Assembly: GCA_014706295.1 (NCBI GenBank)
Contig: JACSVZ010000002.1
Span: 56,815,617 to 56,879,616 of the forward strand
Origin: Lycocorax pyrrhopterus obiensis
Lineage: Eukaryota > Chordata > Aves > Passeriformes > Paradisaeidae
Direction: 5' to 3'
DNA: 64,000 nucleotides
Shown: positions 34,298 to 46,190 of the stretch, one piece after another
Position numbering within the stretch: position 1 is the first letter of the stretch
Layout of the letters: each line of letters starts with the position of its first letter
Program-made: the position numbers and the translations under genes
Notes under the pieces: generated by a model
Databases searched by the model: none
Told to the model about the DNA's origin: nothing
Seen by the model: only the letters and a program-made list of their open reading frames with translations

Positions 34298-36117
34298 GAA
34301 TGAAGAGAAGAAAATTACAAACTTAGCAAAGGAGAGTGATTTAACATGACTGTGCAGGTACAGGCATTTATGGAAATAGAATGGCTTGAGCTAAGTAAGA
34401 GGGCAGAAAATTGGTAAGAAACGAATGTAATGCTGCTTTATATGGTACCTAGAGTTTATGTGCAGATACTCTGGTGGCAGAAAGGCATCCCAGGTTCTGA
34501 GGGCTACAGGCCTTACAGATCAAGAAGTGGAGTGGATCCCATTTAGAATGAACCGTGCTGTTAAATTAAAGAATGAACATATTAATAATTGACAAAAATG
34601 TGGACATTAGCAAATATAAAGCAAAGCAGGCACTATATACATAAGCTTTAATAGCAGCTACATTTACGGTGATCAAAGCTGAAGATAATAAAATGGTGCT
34701 ATAAAGTAAGGGAAAATAGTTAATACAGAAGAAATAAGAACAAGTATTAATCCCAATAGTATTCATGGTGGAAAGGACAAAAAGTATAACAGGGAATTCC
34801 ACTAGAAATGAAAGAGTTGTTCATGGGTAAACCTTAATTACAAAGCATGGCACTCTTCAAATTTGATTAATTTCTCAGTTGTTCTAAAGTAGTTATTTAC
34901 ATGATTCCCTGACTTCTCTGTCAAGGTTGTTCTGAACAGGGGACAAAAATTCCTATCTTCAAAATTTTGGAAAGTATTTAAATGGCAAAATTAATATGTA
35001 CAGTACCCTTAGTAAGGAGAAGGCAGTGGCTGACAGGACAGGGCTTACAAGACTTGGGCACGGGTTAATATGCTAGGAATAATTGTTATATGTACTTGTA
35101 AAGGCTTGTACAGATTCAGTGTATGTCACTTTTAGTCATAACTCACCAAAAAATAGCAAGATGTGTTGGATGTAAGAATAAATACGTGGATATAATCATA
35201 CCTAAAGTCACTGGTATTGTGATAAACTGTTACACACATACAACCACTTACCCCTTCTAATGAAGCTAGGGCTTAGCTGTAAGCAAGTGCTGTTATCTCA
35301 ACTACGCAAAATAAGCAGTGACCTTAACATAGCTCTTGCCAAACGTGTCTGGTTTGAGTGATTACTGAAAACTCAAACTGAAATGCAGTTTATTTATCAT
35401 TTTTGGCATTTCATCTATTTCTTCAACGTGGACAGATGAAATTGAATTGTCTAAGTCTCTGTTCAGTAATCTCTGCTGTTGGAAGTACCTAGGCAGAATA
35501 GTAGTAGGGCACTTGTACTTGCACTGCCCTGGGATCTAAATCAAGGAAAAGAAAGTAGCCTTACTTTGAACAAAGGAATTCTCTTTCATTACTTGAGTTT
35601 AGTTTCAGATATATTGTTACCAAATGTTGGACATGAGATCCCCCTCCACTCCTATACTTAAAAATTACAGAGCAGTAGTTAGTAGAATTTCTTGAGGCAC
35701 AAGAGTTAAGGTTGCATGAAGTGCACGCTTGAGGTTTCTGAGGTGACATTTGCAAACAATAAATGATCTGGTTTTATCTTATTTCCTCTGGGGAATATTT
35801 TTTGTGTAATTTGGTTAACTGATACATGGATTATAAGTGTGTGCCTGTGTGTGTATATATAAATACATACCCACCAATTATCCCCAGGCAGAAATGCAAA
35901 TAAATCGCTAAAGGTCAACAGTTGCTCTGTTGCTGAGCCCGTAATAAGAGGTTCTCTATTGATGAGCCAAGGACTTATGTTTTCTTAGTTACATTCACTC
36001 AGATAAGTTAGCTGAATGTGAAAGAAGAGTCCTCATGATGTCTGTTGAGGTGCTAACTAACATATCTTAAAGACATGTTTGCTGCTCATATTGTAACTTA
36101 CCCCTAGAATGCATCAT
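34298..36117. other. unique sequence, no gene seen
   Basis: AT-rich, with no supported exon or transposon. A short GT/AT run lies at about 35837-35865. Confidence 0.5.
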
Positions 36118-36122
36118 GGTAG

Positions 36123-37915
36123 TGTCCTAGGTGACCCAAAAAATGTGTACTATATTCCATATTTCCTCTACGTCCATCTGCACCATTTCTGTTACTGTCA
36201 CTTTAAGAGTTGACAACCTGGGAAATGGAACTTTACTGTTTTACCCTGGTTCACAGAAAAGGGGGCGTCCGGGGTCCCTTTAAAAGACAAGGAACAGACA
36301 CGCGGAGACCTCTCTTGTCTCTCTTTGGGCTTCCAAGGAAGTTGCTTTGGGCAGCTCTCTGATTAGAAACCTGAGAAGCTGAATTTTGCAATCCAAAACC
36401 GTTCCAGAGTGAATATGTTTCTGCAGCTGCCGTGCCAAGATGGGACTGGCGGGGGCTGGGGCCACCATTCCTCAGTGCTCCACAGGACCGCTTTCTTCTC
36501 CTCCTTCCTCCCCTTGGGACAGCAACCCGTGACAGCAGCACTGACACCGGCTGAGTGCAGCAGGTGCCAGAAGGAGGCAGCGAGCAGCTGCACTGACCTC
36601 ACACACACATGCACCACTACGGTCATTGAAAGGAAGCAGAGGAGCTGACACCCCGGGGCCGGAGCCCTCCGAGGCAGTGCCAGCACACCCTGTCTGCCAC
36701 CAGAACTGCTTCCTGGCTTTTGTTCCGGGGGGAAGTTTGAGTCGAGCAGGGCTTCTTTGCCATATTGTCTTTGCCTTCTGGTCCATGCGGCATGCTACAG
36801 TGATTGCCATCTGGCGAGGAGGGGCTTCCCCCTTGTCCTGGGTAACCCAAAATATTATTGTATTCCATATCTTTCTGTGCCCAAAATTGTTACTATCTCT
36901 TTTAAAGGCAGGGTGCCAGGTTTGGGGGTTTGCCAGGATTCCTTTAAAAAGTCAGAGTCACCCAAGCAGACCCTCTTTTGCCTTGTGGTCTTTGCTCCAG
37001 GTAGAGGCTCTGCTTTGGGTTTTTTCCCCTTCTTTTGTTCCTCTCTTGCGTCTTGGACTGCCTCAAGACGAATTCTGGGAGTGCCTGACTGTGGCCAGGA
37101 CATTGTGTCAAGAGGAGTGGCGCAGCCCTGCTCTGTGTGGTCCCCAGCCCACCAGCAGCGTCCAGCCGAGGCAAGAAGGGAGAGTCACTAGAGCCCGGCT
37201 GGCCTTGCCCAGCTTTGCTGTCTCCTGCCTGCCAAGAGGATGGCAAAGTCTCTTCACGAGTTCTAGCTTTGGACTGAGTAGCAGCTGCTGGAGTGTGCCA
37301 GCTGCCTTTGTTGATGGAGTTTCCACTGCTGGAAAGATAAGGGGTAGGGTAGGAGGGCTGCTGCCATTTTTCCCTTTGTCTTTTGAGCCTTGCGCTTGGC
37401 TGTGGAGCAGCCATCTTGGTGGGAGGTGTCACTGCCATTTTAAGTTTCTCTTTGTTCCAAATTTTCCCAGGGAAATTGGGCAGATTTAGCAATTTTGTAT
37501 CTAATGATTATTTACTGTTATTTTTTGCCTGTTGTTGTTTTGCTTGTCAGTAAACTGTTATTTTTCCCACTTACATCTACTTGTTTCAATTTCTCCTTAT
37601 GGGTGGTAAGGGATTGGTTAAAACTAAGGAGAGGTAACTCATGTTAGAGTGTCTCCCTTAAATTGTCTTAAACCAAGACACCTGGCATCTTGTTTTCTTT
37701 GTTCCTGGGGAGTCAAGGGTTTCAGCACCTTTGTGTCTAGTGGTTATTGCTATTATCTTGGCTGCTGTAGTTTGTTTTCAAGTAAACCGTTATTTTTTCA
37801 CTTATATCTTCTTGCATTTATGTCCCCTTATTGGTGAAAGGGAAGTGGTTAAAACTAAGGGGATGTAGCTTATTTTGGAGTCTCCACTCCCTATAATTGT
37901 CTTAAACTAAGGTGG
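36123..37915 (+). mobile_element. ERV LTR split by a nested LTR of the same family (outer element)
   Basis: The outer LTR begins TGTCCTAGGTGACCC at 36123. It runs to about 36833, is interrupted by the LTR 36834-37680, and resumes at 37681 (CCTGGCATCTTG). The resumed part aligns in order with the final third of the copy at 6925-7922, including the AGTAAACCGTTATTTTT region and GTTAAAACTAAGG. It ends near 37915 with TTAAACTAAGG, a mutated form of the family end TTAAACCAAGACA. Without the insert it is about 945 bp, close to the 998 bp of the intact copy. Flanking duplications are not clear. Confidence 0.82.
36834..37680 (+). mobile_element. ERV solo LTR nested in 36123-37915
   Basis: The ends are TGTCCTGGGTAACCC and TTAAACCAAGACA, 847 bp with TG...CA. 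It is the same family as the surrounding LTR and as 6925-7922. A TTTAAAAAG TATA-like box lies at about 36941 and AGTAAACTG near 37550 is the poly(A)-type signal. The left flank reads CCCCT and the right CCTGG, so a perfect 5-bp duplication is not visible, perhaps through later mutation. The inner copy looks better preserved than the outer one, consistent with insertion later than the outer copy. Confidence 0.85.
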
Positions 37916-37961
37916 CCTGATAACTTGTCTTCAGATGTTCTGTAAAGCTATAAACACAACA

Positions 37962-38091
37962 TTGGTTAGAGCATGGTCCTAATAACACCAAAGTTGCAGG
38001 TTCAATCCCTATGTGGACTAGTCACTTAAGAGCTGGACTTGATGATCCCTGTGGGTCTCTCCCATATCAGAATGTTCTGTGATTATGTGAA
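37962..38091 (+). mobile_element. tRNA-Ile-derived SINE with CR1-like tail
   Basis: The 5' part (37962-38020) is clearly tRNA-like. It has an A box, TGGTTAGAGCATGG, an anticodon region CTAATAACACC (AAT, isoleucine), and a B box, GGTTCAATCCC. The 3' part (38031-38090) matches the CR1 3' end, with GGACTTGATGATCC and the octamer-like TGTTCTGTGATTATGTGA. This tRNA-Ile plus CR1 design is that of the passerine SINE TguSINE1, whose tail recruits CR1 reverse transcriptase. The head appears 5'-truncated by about 15 bases. ACAACA on both sides (37956-37961 and 38092-38097) may be a target-site duplication. It is not a functional tRNA gene, because the acceptor stem is not intact. Confidence 0.85.
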
Positions 38092-38097
38092 CAACAC

Positions 38098-39022
38098 TGT
38101 GATCTCAAAATACAGCCTTTAGTGTATTTAGAGTTGTTCGAGATTTTGTTGCACCTTTTTTATGGGGGCTGTTTTAAAATAAAACCTTAGAAGTCTACCA
38201 AGTTTCTTTTTCTGGACTCTCTCCTCCACTTACTGCATTTTTTCAGTAAGCGTTGGAAAAGAAAGGAAAAAGCAGTCACTAAAATCTGAGTCATGCAGTT
38301 AGGCTACCACTGTACATCTGTCTGATACTGGAGTAGGCATAGGAATGAACCAAAATAACTATAAACTTGATCAATCTTGAAAGAGAAATTCCCTTATTGT
38401 GAAAGAAATCTGAGTGAGGGATAACATCCCTTATTTTAGGTTTAGTTCTGTTCTCCATACTGAAGAGAGAAAAGCGCTGTACCTAGTCCATTTCAGAGAT
38501 GCCGCATTTGGAATAATGTGAGATCAGGAAGATCTGTCTGTAAATTTGATATATATCAGCTATTCTGGTGACATAGGTAAATAAGTAGATATGTCTTGGC
38601 CATAGCAAGTTTCTGTATTTATAGGCAACATGTTGTTCTGCCTATAGCTTTGAGAAAATGGACGTTCTTGCCTGTACTGTTCGTTTTATCTAGACTCTTG
38701 CAATAATTTGGTGTATTTATAATATTCTGAAGATAAGTAAATAATACATTAATCCCGGTTTTCTTTATTATAAGGAAAGTTCCTGGTTGTGGATAAAGGC
38801 TTGAAAATGTGAACTTTCTAGGCTGACAAAACAGATAGCAAAGAAAGGGAATTAAAATGAAGATTATCATGGATAAAGGGGGAGTTCATCTCAGAATTTT
38901 GTCTTGCTCTACATTTTAAAGTTGTAAAGTTGGACTGGCACAGCCATGTCAACTGGGAGTCCTTTTAGGGAAAATACCTTTTCCTAAACTGATGGAGCAC
39001 TGCTGACAAAGCCTCAGTGGAA
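38098..39022. other. unique sequence, no gene seen
   Basis: No supported exon or repeat. Confidence 0.5.
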
Positions 39023-39196
39023 ATGGAGGCCTCCCAACAGAAGGGTAATTCTCTGTGTGTGGTTCATATTGTTTGAACAGGTGAGATGGCTGTAGTGGCA
39101 AAAGAGATCATGGAGGCCTCCCAACAGAAGGGTAATTCTCTGTGTGTGGTTCATATTGTTTGAACAGGTGAGATGGCTGTAGTGGCAAAAGAGATC
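39023..39196. repeat. perfect 2 x 87-bp tandem duplication
   Basis: The two units 39023-39109 and 39110-39196 appear identical over all 87 bases (each starts ATGGAGGCCTCCC and ends GGCAAAAGAGATC). The period is a multiple of three, so an 86-codon minus-strand frame passes through both, but no protein feature is visible. Perfect identity means a recent event or an assembly artefact. Each unit carries a splice-donor-like CAG|GTGAGA. Confidence 0.92.
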
Positions 39197-40492
39197 CTGT
39201 AGACCAGTGCAAAGTAAGTCTGTGGTAGGAAGCTGTGTCAGCATAAGTGGGCCAAAAGTGTGGGACAGCACCAATTAGTGGCTCCTAAGCTCTGCTCCAG
39301 AAGTTAAGGGCTTTCACAGGTGGCTGAGTGAACCTAGAAAGAGCTCATGCCAGTGTTTCCTGCCACTTATCATAAATAACTTACCTGTATCTCAACTTCT
39401 GTAAGACTGGCATAATCTAACCGGTAGGCAGAAAGCAACTTTTCAGAAACTTCTATGGGAAGTGATGAATTGTAAGAAGGTGTGGTTTTGTTTTTTTTTA
39501 CTGTCTTCAGTGAGAACCATGAGACAATATGAGCACCAAAGATGCAGTGAAATTATTAAAACATTCTCCACCCCTATAACAGATTTCAATGAACACTTTC
39601 ATTGTGTTTTATCCTATATTTTTCTTGACTGGATACTATGCTGAGATTTGGTATTGAACAAGCAGGTCATGTGATTCCTATGTGCCTTATATTGTCACTA
39701 TGCTAAAATTTTTCCTCCCCATTCAACAGTTATATTTTCGATTTGTCTTGCAGAGTTGAGTGTAAGCTCTGGGAAAATACAACAGGCTGATTTGTGTCTC
39801 GTGTTCACTCAGAGTAATGTTGTTCCTCTCTTCTATTTTATTATAGCTAATTGACTGTAGTTTTCTAATTCATGTAGCTACAGTTATTATTGCAACTCTT
39901 CTGATGTTATTGGACAGCATAAGCTCACACCAAACTCAAAATTTGTGTCTTCCTCTCTCCCCATATGATTCAAACTGGGAAGAAAAAGACTATTTTCATT
40001 TATAAACTCGAGTGGAGGGGAAAGGATACAGGAGTTTGAAATAGAATTGGGTGCCTGGAGGCAGACAGGTCTCAACTCACAGGAAAATGTTTTATAAAAA
40101 AAATGTCTTGTTGCATCCCCCTTTCATAATGTACATTTGCAGGTTAGATTCTACTCCTTGAGGTCTATTCTTTGAATCATATCATTATGAATTAAAAAGA
40201 AGACATCATATTCCCTAAGAAGAGTAACTACCAGACCTATAATTTATGTGAATCATAGATGAACCATTCAAATCTTTGAAGTTTTTGCACAGCTGACATT
40301 ATACTGAATGTTTAGGTATCTTCCTTAAACTGGGGATGGTATGTAGGGTTGTAAAAAGCAGCCAGGAGTCGAGTCAGTGGACAAAAATTTAGGGGCACAG
40401 CCATTTGTTTTACGTATTACAGAGACATAGCATACTATGCTTAAGAACGGATAATTATTATTGTATTTGGTTACATAAATTTCCTTTTTATA
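39197..40492. other. unique sequence, no gene seen
   Basis: No supported exon or transposon. Confidence 0.5.
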
Positions 40493-40496
40493 GTAT

Positions 40497-40852
40497 TGTC
40501 CTGGTTCCAGCTAGGACAGGGTTAATTTTTGCAGTAGGCAGGAGGGGGCATAGCTAGGACCACGAAGTTATTCAATCCACCTTATGTCATTGCCTAGGAT
40601 GGGGGAAGGAATTCTCTGAATTTTGGAAGGAATTCTCTCTATTTTGTATACTTTTGTTATTGGGATTGTTACTGTTTGTTTTCTTATTTCATTGCTGTTC
40701 CAGTAAATTGTTCTTATCTCAACCCATGATATTTACCTTTTGGGCCTCCAATTTTCCTTTCCAGCTGCCAGATGGAGAGAGGGAGTGAGTGAGCGGTGTG
40801 TGGGTTTTGGTGGGAATACTAAATTGGGGAATACCATTCCTAAACCACAACA
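40497..40852 (+). mobile_element. short avian ERV LTR, plus strand
   Basis: It runs from TGTCCTGGTTCCAGC to CTAAACCACAACA, 356 bp with TG...CA ends. The near-terminal blocks GGTTAATTTT, CAGTAAATTGTTCTTATCTCAACCCATG (poly(A)-signal region near 40700) and AGTGAGCGG are those of a common bird LTR group. This group is related at its 3' end to the minus-strand LTRs at 2141 and 31771. AGTAT (40492-40496) and GGTAT (40853-40857) are a 4-of-5 match and probably the decayed target-site duplication. The middle is shorter than usual and may carry a deletion. Confidence 0.82.
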
Positions 40853-40857
40853 GGTAT

Positions 40858-42684
40858 TTAAAGAGTGTGGCTCTATCTACCCTTATCTAAAGAATCTTCA
40901 AATTAATTAAGAATTTCAAATTAATGGCTGGAACCTGAGTTGTTTGGCTCTATATTCTAGAAAACAGTGGTGGCTAACCTGCAGTCCATGAAGGTTCTAA
41001 ATGGACATGTAAACTCATGGCTACTCATCTACAAGGTGTTGTAGGACTTCACTGATAATTGATAGCTGATACTACTGGACCGTAACTAGGAGGTAGGATG
41101 CTCTGCACAGGCTTGAAGAAAGCTTACTTTCTCTTCAGTTTAAGGAAATCCTCCCATCTCCACTAATAACTAGTGTACACACATGCTAATAGACACTCAA
41201 CATGTACAGCAGATTCTGTCTCAGAGCTGTTATCTCTACAGCCCGCTCTGAGTTGGCCCCTGTTTCACTGTATGAAAAAGGGAGGTGGAGGAAGAGAAAT
41301 ATATTATTTTGAAGCTCCTGTGCCATCAAACAAACCCAGCAGACACCAATGCTTAGAACATATGGAGCAACGCACTGAGATGTGAGGAGGCATGTTGCAA
41401 CAGCATACTCTAGATTCTCTGGGTTTTTTTGAACTTTGTGTAGCCAGTTGCAGAAACTTTTGTATGTCCTGCACCAAATTTTCAGTCATGTAACACTAAG
41501 TATATGATACATGGTATTTGATTCAGTTGCCTCACATCACAAGAGCTGAAGAACTGTGCAATTGATCCCTGTGTGTAGAACTTCTGTTTGAGTCCCATGA
41601 GAGAATTGATTTGAGTTTTGAGAGGAGTAAAAAAAGCAGCAACTGTTTTAGTTTTCATTTAGTTCTCTTTCCTGCCAGTTCTCTCTGTATCAATTAACAC
41701 ATGACTTCCCCCACTCAGTACCACCAGACTTGCCTTGAAACCACTTCTGGAGCTGGTGTTTTTTTCTGGACTACAGTCATGCTAGTATATGTTAAACAAA
41801 GCATCAGTTATACACCATATTAGAGGCTTTTCTGCAGCCTTCACAATTTTACTTTTAAACTTGCCAATTGCAGTGTTTCTCACTAGTTTCTTCTTAAAGC
41901 TTCTTAATGCAAAGAAAAAAAAAGAGCAGTTCTAGGAAACTGGAGAATAGCAAAATGTTTACTGGAATATGTAAAGTACCAAGCATTTTTTGTTATATCA
42001 CAGGACATCAAGTATTGGATTACATGAATACACATATAGTGCTCATTGTATCATAATAATATAAATAAGCCAACCTTAAAACTGCATAGTCCTGCTTTTT
42101 ACAATTATTTTCAGCATGCCTATCTTATAGTGGGTGATATAGACATGCATTTACAAGGGCTTGCCTTGCAAGCTGATAAGCTGCAAAAATGTAATCATTT
42201 ATTTGGAACAAGATTAACCAGTACAAGGAGAAAATGTTGTAAATACTGTGCAAGATGCTTGTTCTTGTCCATTTTTTATTAAAGAATCAGAGTACCAGTA
42301 AGAATCAGATAATTTACAGATTTTTCTGCAGCACTCTGTAGGTATGGACTGAAGTTATTCACAGTTTAGAGATTTTGTATTTTTCTTTTGATTTTGTACC
42401 AGCCGAACATTTCAGAAGGTTAATTCAGATTGATGTTTCATTGCTGCATTTGTAACACAATCACTGGTGTGTTTGATAAGTCAGCAGATTTAACATTAGC
42501 TTTTTAACCACCACAGATACCATGTATCGTCTGTACCAGTAAGCCAGTGATGGAAAATAGGTCAAGTGGGTTCATTCCTAGAACATAGAACATGGGGTTA
42601 AATATAGTCAGTTGATGTGGTAGCTTGAAAATGCATGAAATGGTGACTTAGTGCCCAAAGCTGACATATGCAGGGGCAATTCAT
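40858..42684. other. unique sequence, no gene seen
   Basis: No supported exon or transposon. Confidence 0.5.
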
Positions 42685-42736
42685 AAATCATAGAATGGTG
42701 TGGGTTGGAAGGGACCTTACAGATCACCAGTTCTGT
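42685..42736 (-). mobile_element. CR1 LINE 3'-end fragment, minus strand
   Basis: AATCATAGAATGG followed by TGGGTTGGAAGGGACCTT is the reverse complement of the CR1 3' terminus (octamer tail plus the conserved block just before it). Only about 50 bp are left, an extreme 5' truncation of the kind common for CR1. Confidence 0.85.
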
Positions 42737-45187
42737 CAACAGTACATGAATGAGGTGATTATTACTTGTACAGCACTGCAGCTATAAAGACTTCTTTTGT
42801 TGAAAATGAAAAGAAACAATACAACCAGTTACCAGAGAACTCTGGCTTTTTTCTTGTTGCAAATAAAAATGTGGTGGTTCTTCATGCCAGAACACAGAGC
42901 TGCTGGGGAGACATTTATGAAACACTGTAAATTTTTATGCTACTGTTTATGTTACATTTGGTGCTACTTAAAGTTATTTAGTGATCTCTAACACTGAAGT
43001 CAGATTACAAATTTATATTAAATGGCCTAGTTTGAAAGAGTGTACTGAGTTTTAGGAGACTTGCTCAAGGGAAACGTGGTATTTATCAAGTACTCTTCAT
43101 GCAAATGTGATCTATATCTATATGCCTTACGAGTGGTTATAAACATAGCATATTCCATCACTTTATGTATTTTATGCACATGAAAGGCTACTGTTTTGGT
43201 TTGTGTTTGTGTTATTTAAGCAAAATAGCAGTAGGACTGCAACCATTCTTCTGTGCCCTGATTTCTGCATAACTTGGTCTCCAAGTTCTTGGTTGCTGGT
43301 AAGATTAGATGGTTAGTTTCAACACAGCGATAACTGACTACGCAATCCCTCTTCCTTCTAATATAAGAACTTTATTTGTTTACCTGATATGTTACTCAAA
43401 TTTGATTGCTTCTGTAGAAACCAGTAAGAATAAAGCACATCAGAGCAAGTGACAACCCAGTGTGTAAAAGGTATGAGTCACTACCATAACTACTCTTACT
43501 CCATTCTTTAGAATATTTAAAAGTGTTTGTGATGTCATTAAAGTAGAAGGCAAGACTATTTTGATTAGCAGATTAGCATAGAACACAGTAGATTCCTTGA
43601 CTCAGCAAGTTTGTGTCTGAGATGAATGTTTAATGTGGTCAGTGACTACCTCTCTAGGCAGGTTCAAAACCACTGAAACCTCTTTAAAACACAGACACAG
43701 ATTTTCTCTTTTCTTATCCTTCCCCATTCCTAGGAAAAAGTGATGAAGGGAGGAACTCACAATATAGAGGTGATAATTACAGCTGTAAACATATAAGAAG
43801 ATATTATTTACCGTAGACTTTCTATAAAATGTAAAGAACATTTATGCTAGGCTAATACTGTGGTATTAACTGAACTTCCTGGCACTGAGCCAATGTGAAC
43901 ATTGCAGGTGTTGTGCAAAAACACTTTTTTCTTTTGGCTGGTGTCATATGTAAAATATGTGCCTCTGTAAGCTGATATCTGCATATATGTGAAGTATTGC
44001 ATAAGTGCAAGCATTTCAAAATCATGTGTCAGAGTGCTAAATCACGATAGTTTAAATTTTTAAAAATATAGTAATTTCTGCCTTCTTTCCTTGGAAGTCA
44101 AGTTTTGAACCTTTTGCTTGAAAGCTAAAAGGTGATTGTAATTCTGCTTTTGTTTTGTTGGTGTTGCAGGCACTTTGTCTGCCTATTCCCATAATATGAA
44201 GCATTGCAGAAAACAGACTTAGCTTTGAACTCTGAAACCCAACTCTGGAATCTCTAGAGATCTCTGTTTCTTGGTGGTCCTTTGTCCTCGATGCAATGGA
44301 ATTGCAAATATTAGCCACTGTATTGACTAAATCAGCCAGGGGAAGTGCCTAGTGCTAGAATAGGCTGGCTGTAAATCTAGCCTCTAAGAATAAAATAGTA
44401 AGGTGTTTATTATTGCTTATCACTTTTATGAGCTTGTTTCTGGAACAAGCTACAATGAGGTCACATCAGTATGGACACTGTTTATATGGGGTCCTAGTCA
44501 TAAGAGGCATGTTCAAATCCTTTCCTTTGTCACTAGTAATATGCATTCGCCTCTCAAGAGAGGCCTCAGTTACCATCTGATAGTGTGGTGTGAGTTAGCA
44601 AACTCAATCCTATTAATTAAATTCCTTTTTGCTTCAGTTAATATTTGATTTAAAAAATACATATATGCAAGGAATGGCCTCAAGTTATACCTGTTTCAGC
44701 TAAATTTCAGGGTACCTCTGGGGGTGAGATTCTACACCAAAGGAAGGACACGAACTCTCACTTTTTGCATCTGAGGTGAAACCTCTGCTTTCTGAAATGT
44801 GGAGCAAAAGGACAGTAGTACCTCTATTTCCTCCCTGCCCTGCTCTTTGGCTGTGTTATGACGTGGAAGTTATTCCTTATGCAAGTGGCAGCAGCTGTGA
44901 ACCAGCAGGTACAGAGAGCAGTGCCGTGTGTGTGTGTCCTGCAGGAACTCCAGGTGTGAAGCTGCCTTTTCTTGAGCTACTTCAAGGGAGAGGTAATTCT
45001 TGGTGTGTAAATAGCATAAATATCAATGCAGTAAAGAACTGTACTTGCATGAACATATGTACACAGGGAATCTACAGCCTTAGGCAGCATCTAAGCAGTG
45101 ATTTTAGGGATCATCTTTGCATCTCTGGTGCCATGCTGAGAAACTAACACGTGCAGACTTCTCGGCATCCAATTGATTTTGGCCTCA
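42737..45187. other. unique sequence upstream of CpG island 2
   Basis: No supported exon. A 123-codon plus-strand open frame at 44776-45147 is Cys- and Ser-rich and unrecognised. I consider it chance. Confidence 0.5.
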
Positions 45188-46190
45188 TTACACGTGGCTG
45201 CTCATGGGTGTTAGGCTCACTCCTCTGCCAGCAGCCACGCCAAGCAGCCCCGGAGAGAGGTAAATGCTCTTGTTCCAGGAGCTGCAACTCCTAGCCTTGC
45301 ACTTAAGCTCAAAGCCGACGGGGTACAGGGAGGAAAGCCCAGCCATGCAGGGCCCTAGGTGTGGCGGCGCTCTCCTCGCCTGAAGCTCCCCCACCCCGCT
45401 CCCAAGCAGACCAGCCTTCCGAACGGGGCAGTCAGGCTGCCGCGGGGAGATGGCGCCAGGTAGCACGTCCGAGGAGGGGGCCGCTGTCGCCGCCGCACGG
45501 TGAGGGGCAGCGAGGCACGGCACGGCAGGGCTGCCCCGCACCCCCCGGCCCTAGCCAGGAGCAGTGCTACGCGCCTCTCCCCCGCCTCCTTGATCGAGAC
45601 GGTAGAGGCTTCTCCCTACGGGAGGCAGCTCAAGAAATAAAAACAAGTGTGTGCGGCGCTGGGGGCGGGGGATCACTGCTCCCGCTTACTGGCCGAGCCG
45701 CCGCGTCCTGTCGCGGAGCCGGGTGAACGAGGTAAACTTTGTCGACCGTCGTGAGCCACGGTAATGAGAGCACACCGGGCCGGTGCGACGGTGCGGGGCT
45801 TTGTTCCTAGTGGGGCGGAGGAGATCCGGCGGCGGGGAGGGGAGGGGAGGGAGGCCCTTCGGCGGGCCGCGGGGCCGCCGCGGTAGGGATGGAGGAGTGG
45901 CGGCGGTCCCTACAGCCACCGCTACCGGGCGCCGGGGCTCCGCGCGCTCGCCCCGGAGCGCGTTAGGGCAGGAAGGGTGTAGTTCCCAGCGGTGGGGCCG
46001 GGCGGGGGCTGGGGCAGTTCAGAGGGATCGGGAGCGCCGTCCACTGGGACAGTGTTCGCGAGTTCATGTTACCGGGTGGTGGAGCGCCGCCGCAGGGAAG
46101 GCAGGATGGCGCCGGGGCTGACGGCCGTGCCGTTCGCAGTCAGGCTCCGGCCGAGGGGGCGGGAAGGCGCTCCCGTATCTCTGTAGTCAA
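45188..46190. promoter_or_regulatory. CpG island, probable gene promoter
   Basis: About 1 kb of very GC-rich, CpG-dense DNA, richest at 45340-46170, with AT-rich flanks. GC boxes include GGGGGCGGGG near 45661, GGGGCGGAG near 45813 and GGGCGGGGG near 46004. No TATA box is seen. Several splice-donor-like sites lie on plus: ACG|GTGAGG at 45499/45500 and GAG|GTAAAC at about 45730. Together these fit a TATA-less promoter with one or more first exons transcribed rightwards. The gene is not identifiable from this exon. The opposite direction, or both, cannot be excluded. Confidence 0.8.
45450..45499 (+). CDS. candidate first coding exon (about 17 codons), gene unidentified
   Basis: The ATG at 45450 sits in a good context (GGGGAGATGG, purine at -3 and G at +4) inside the CpG island. 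The frame encodes MAPGSTSEEGAAVAAAR-type sequence and meets ACG|GTGAGG, a strong splice donor, after 50 bases. Without splicing it would stop at once (TGA at 45501-45503). Small Ala/Gly/Glu-rich N-termini like this are common in first exons of vertebrate nuclear and cytosolic proteins, but I cannot name the gene. A second ATG in fair context lies at 45889, without a donor nearby. Confidence 0.3.

Noticed and set aside
36626..37489. A 287-codon plus-strand open frame
   Set aside because: It crosses the junction between two nested LTRs (36834), so it cannot be an ancestral gene. It is a by-product of GC-rich LTR sequence.
37962..38020. A tRNA-Ile gene
   Set aside because: The A and B boxes are present, but the acceptor stem is not intact and a CR1-like tail follows, so it is a SINE head.
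39014..39274. An 86-codon minus-strand repeat protein
   Set aside because: The frame survives only because the duplicated unit is 87 bp, a multiple of three. There is no start context or homology.
45361..46186. Several 64-121 codon frames in CpG island 2
   Set aside because: Same composition effect. Only the short ATG-to-donor reading at 45450-45499 has start and splice context.
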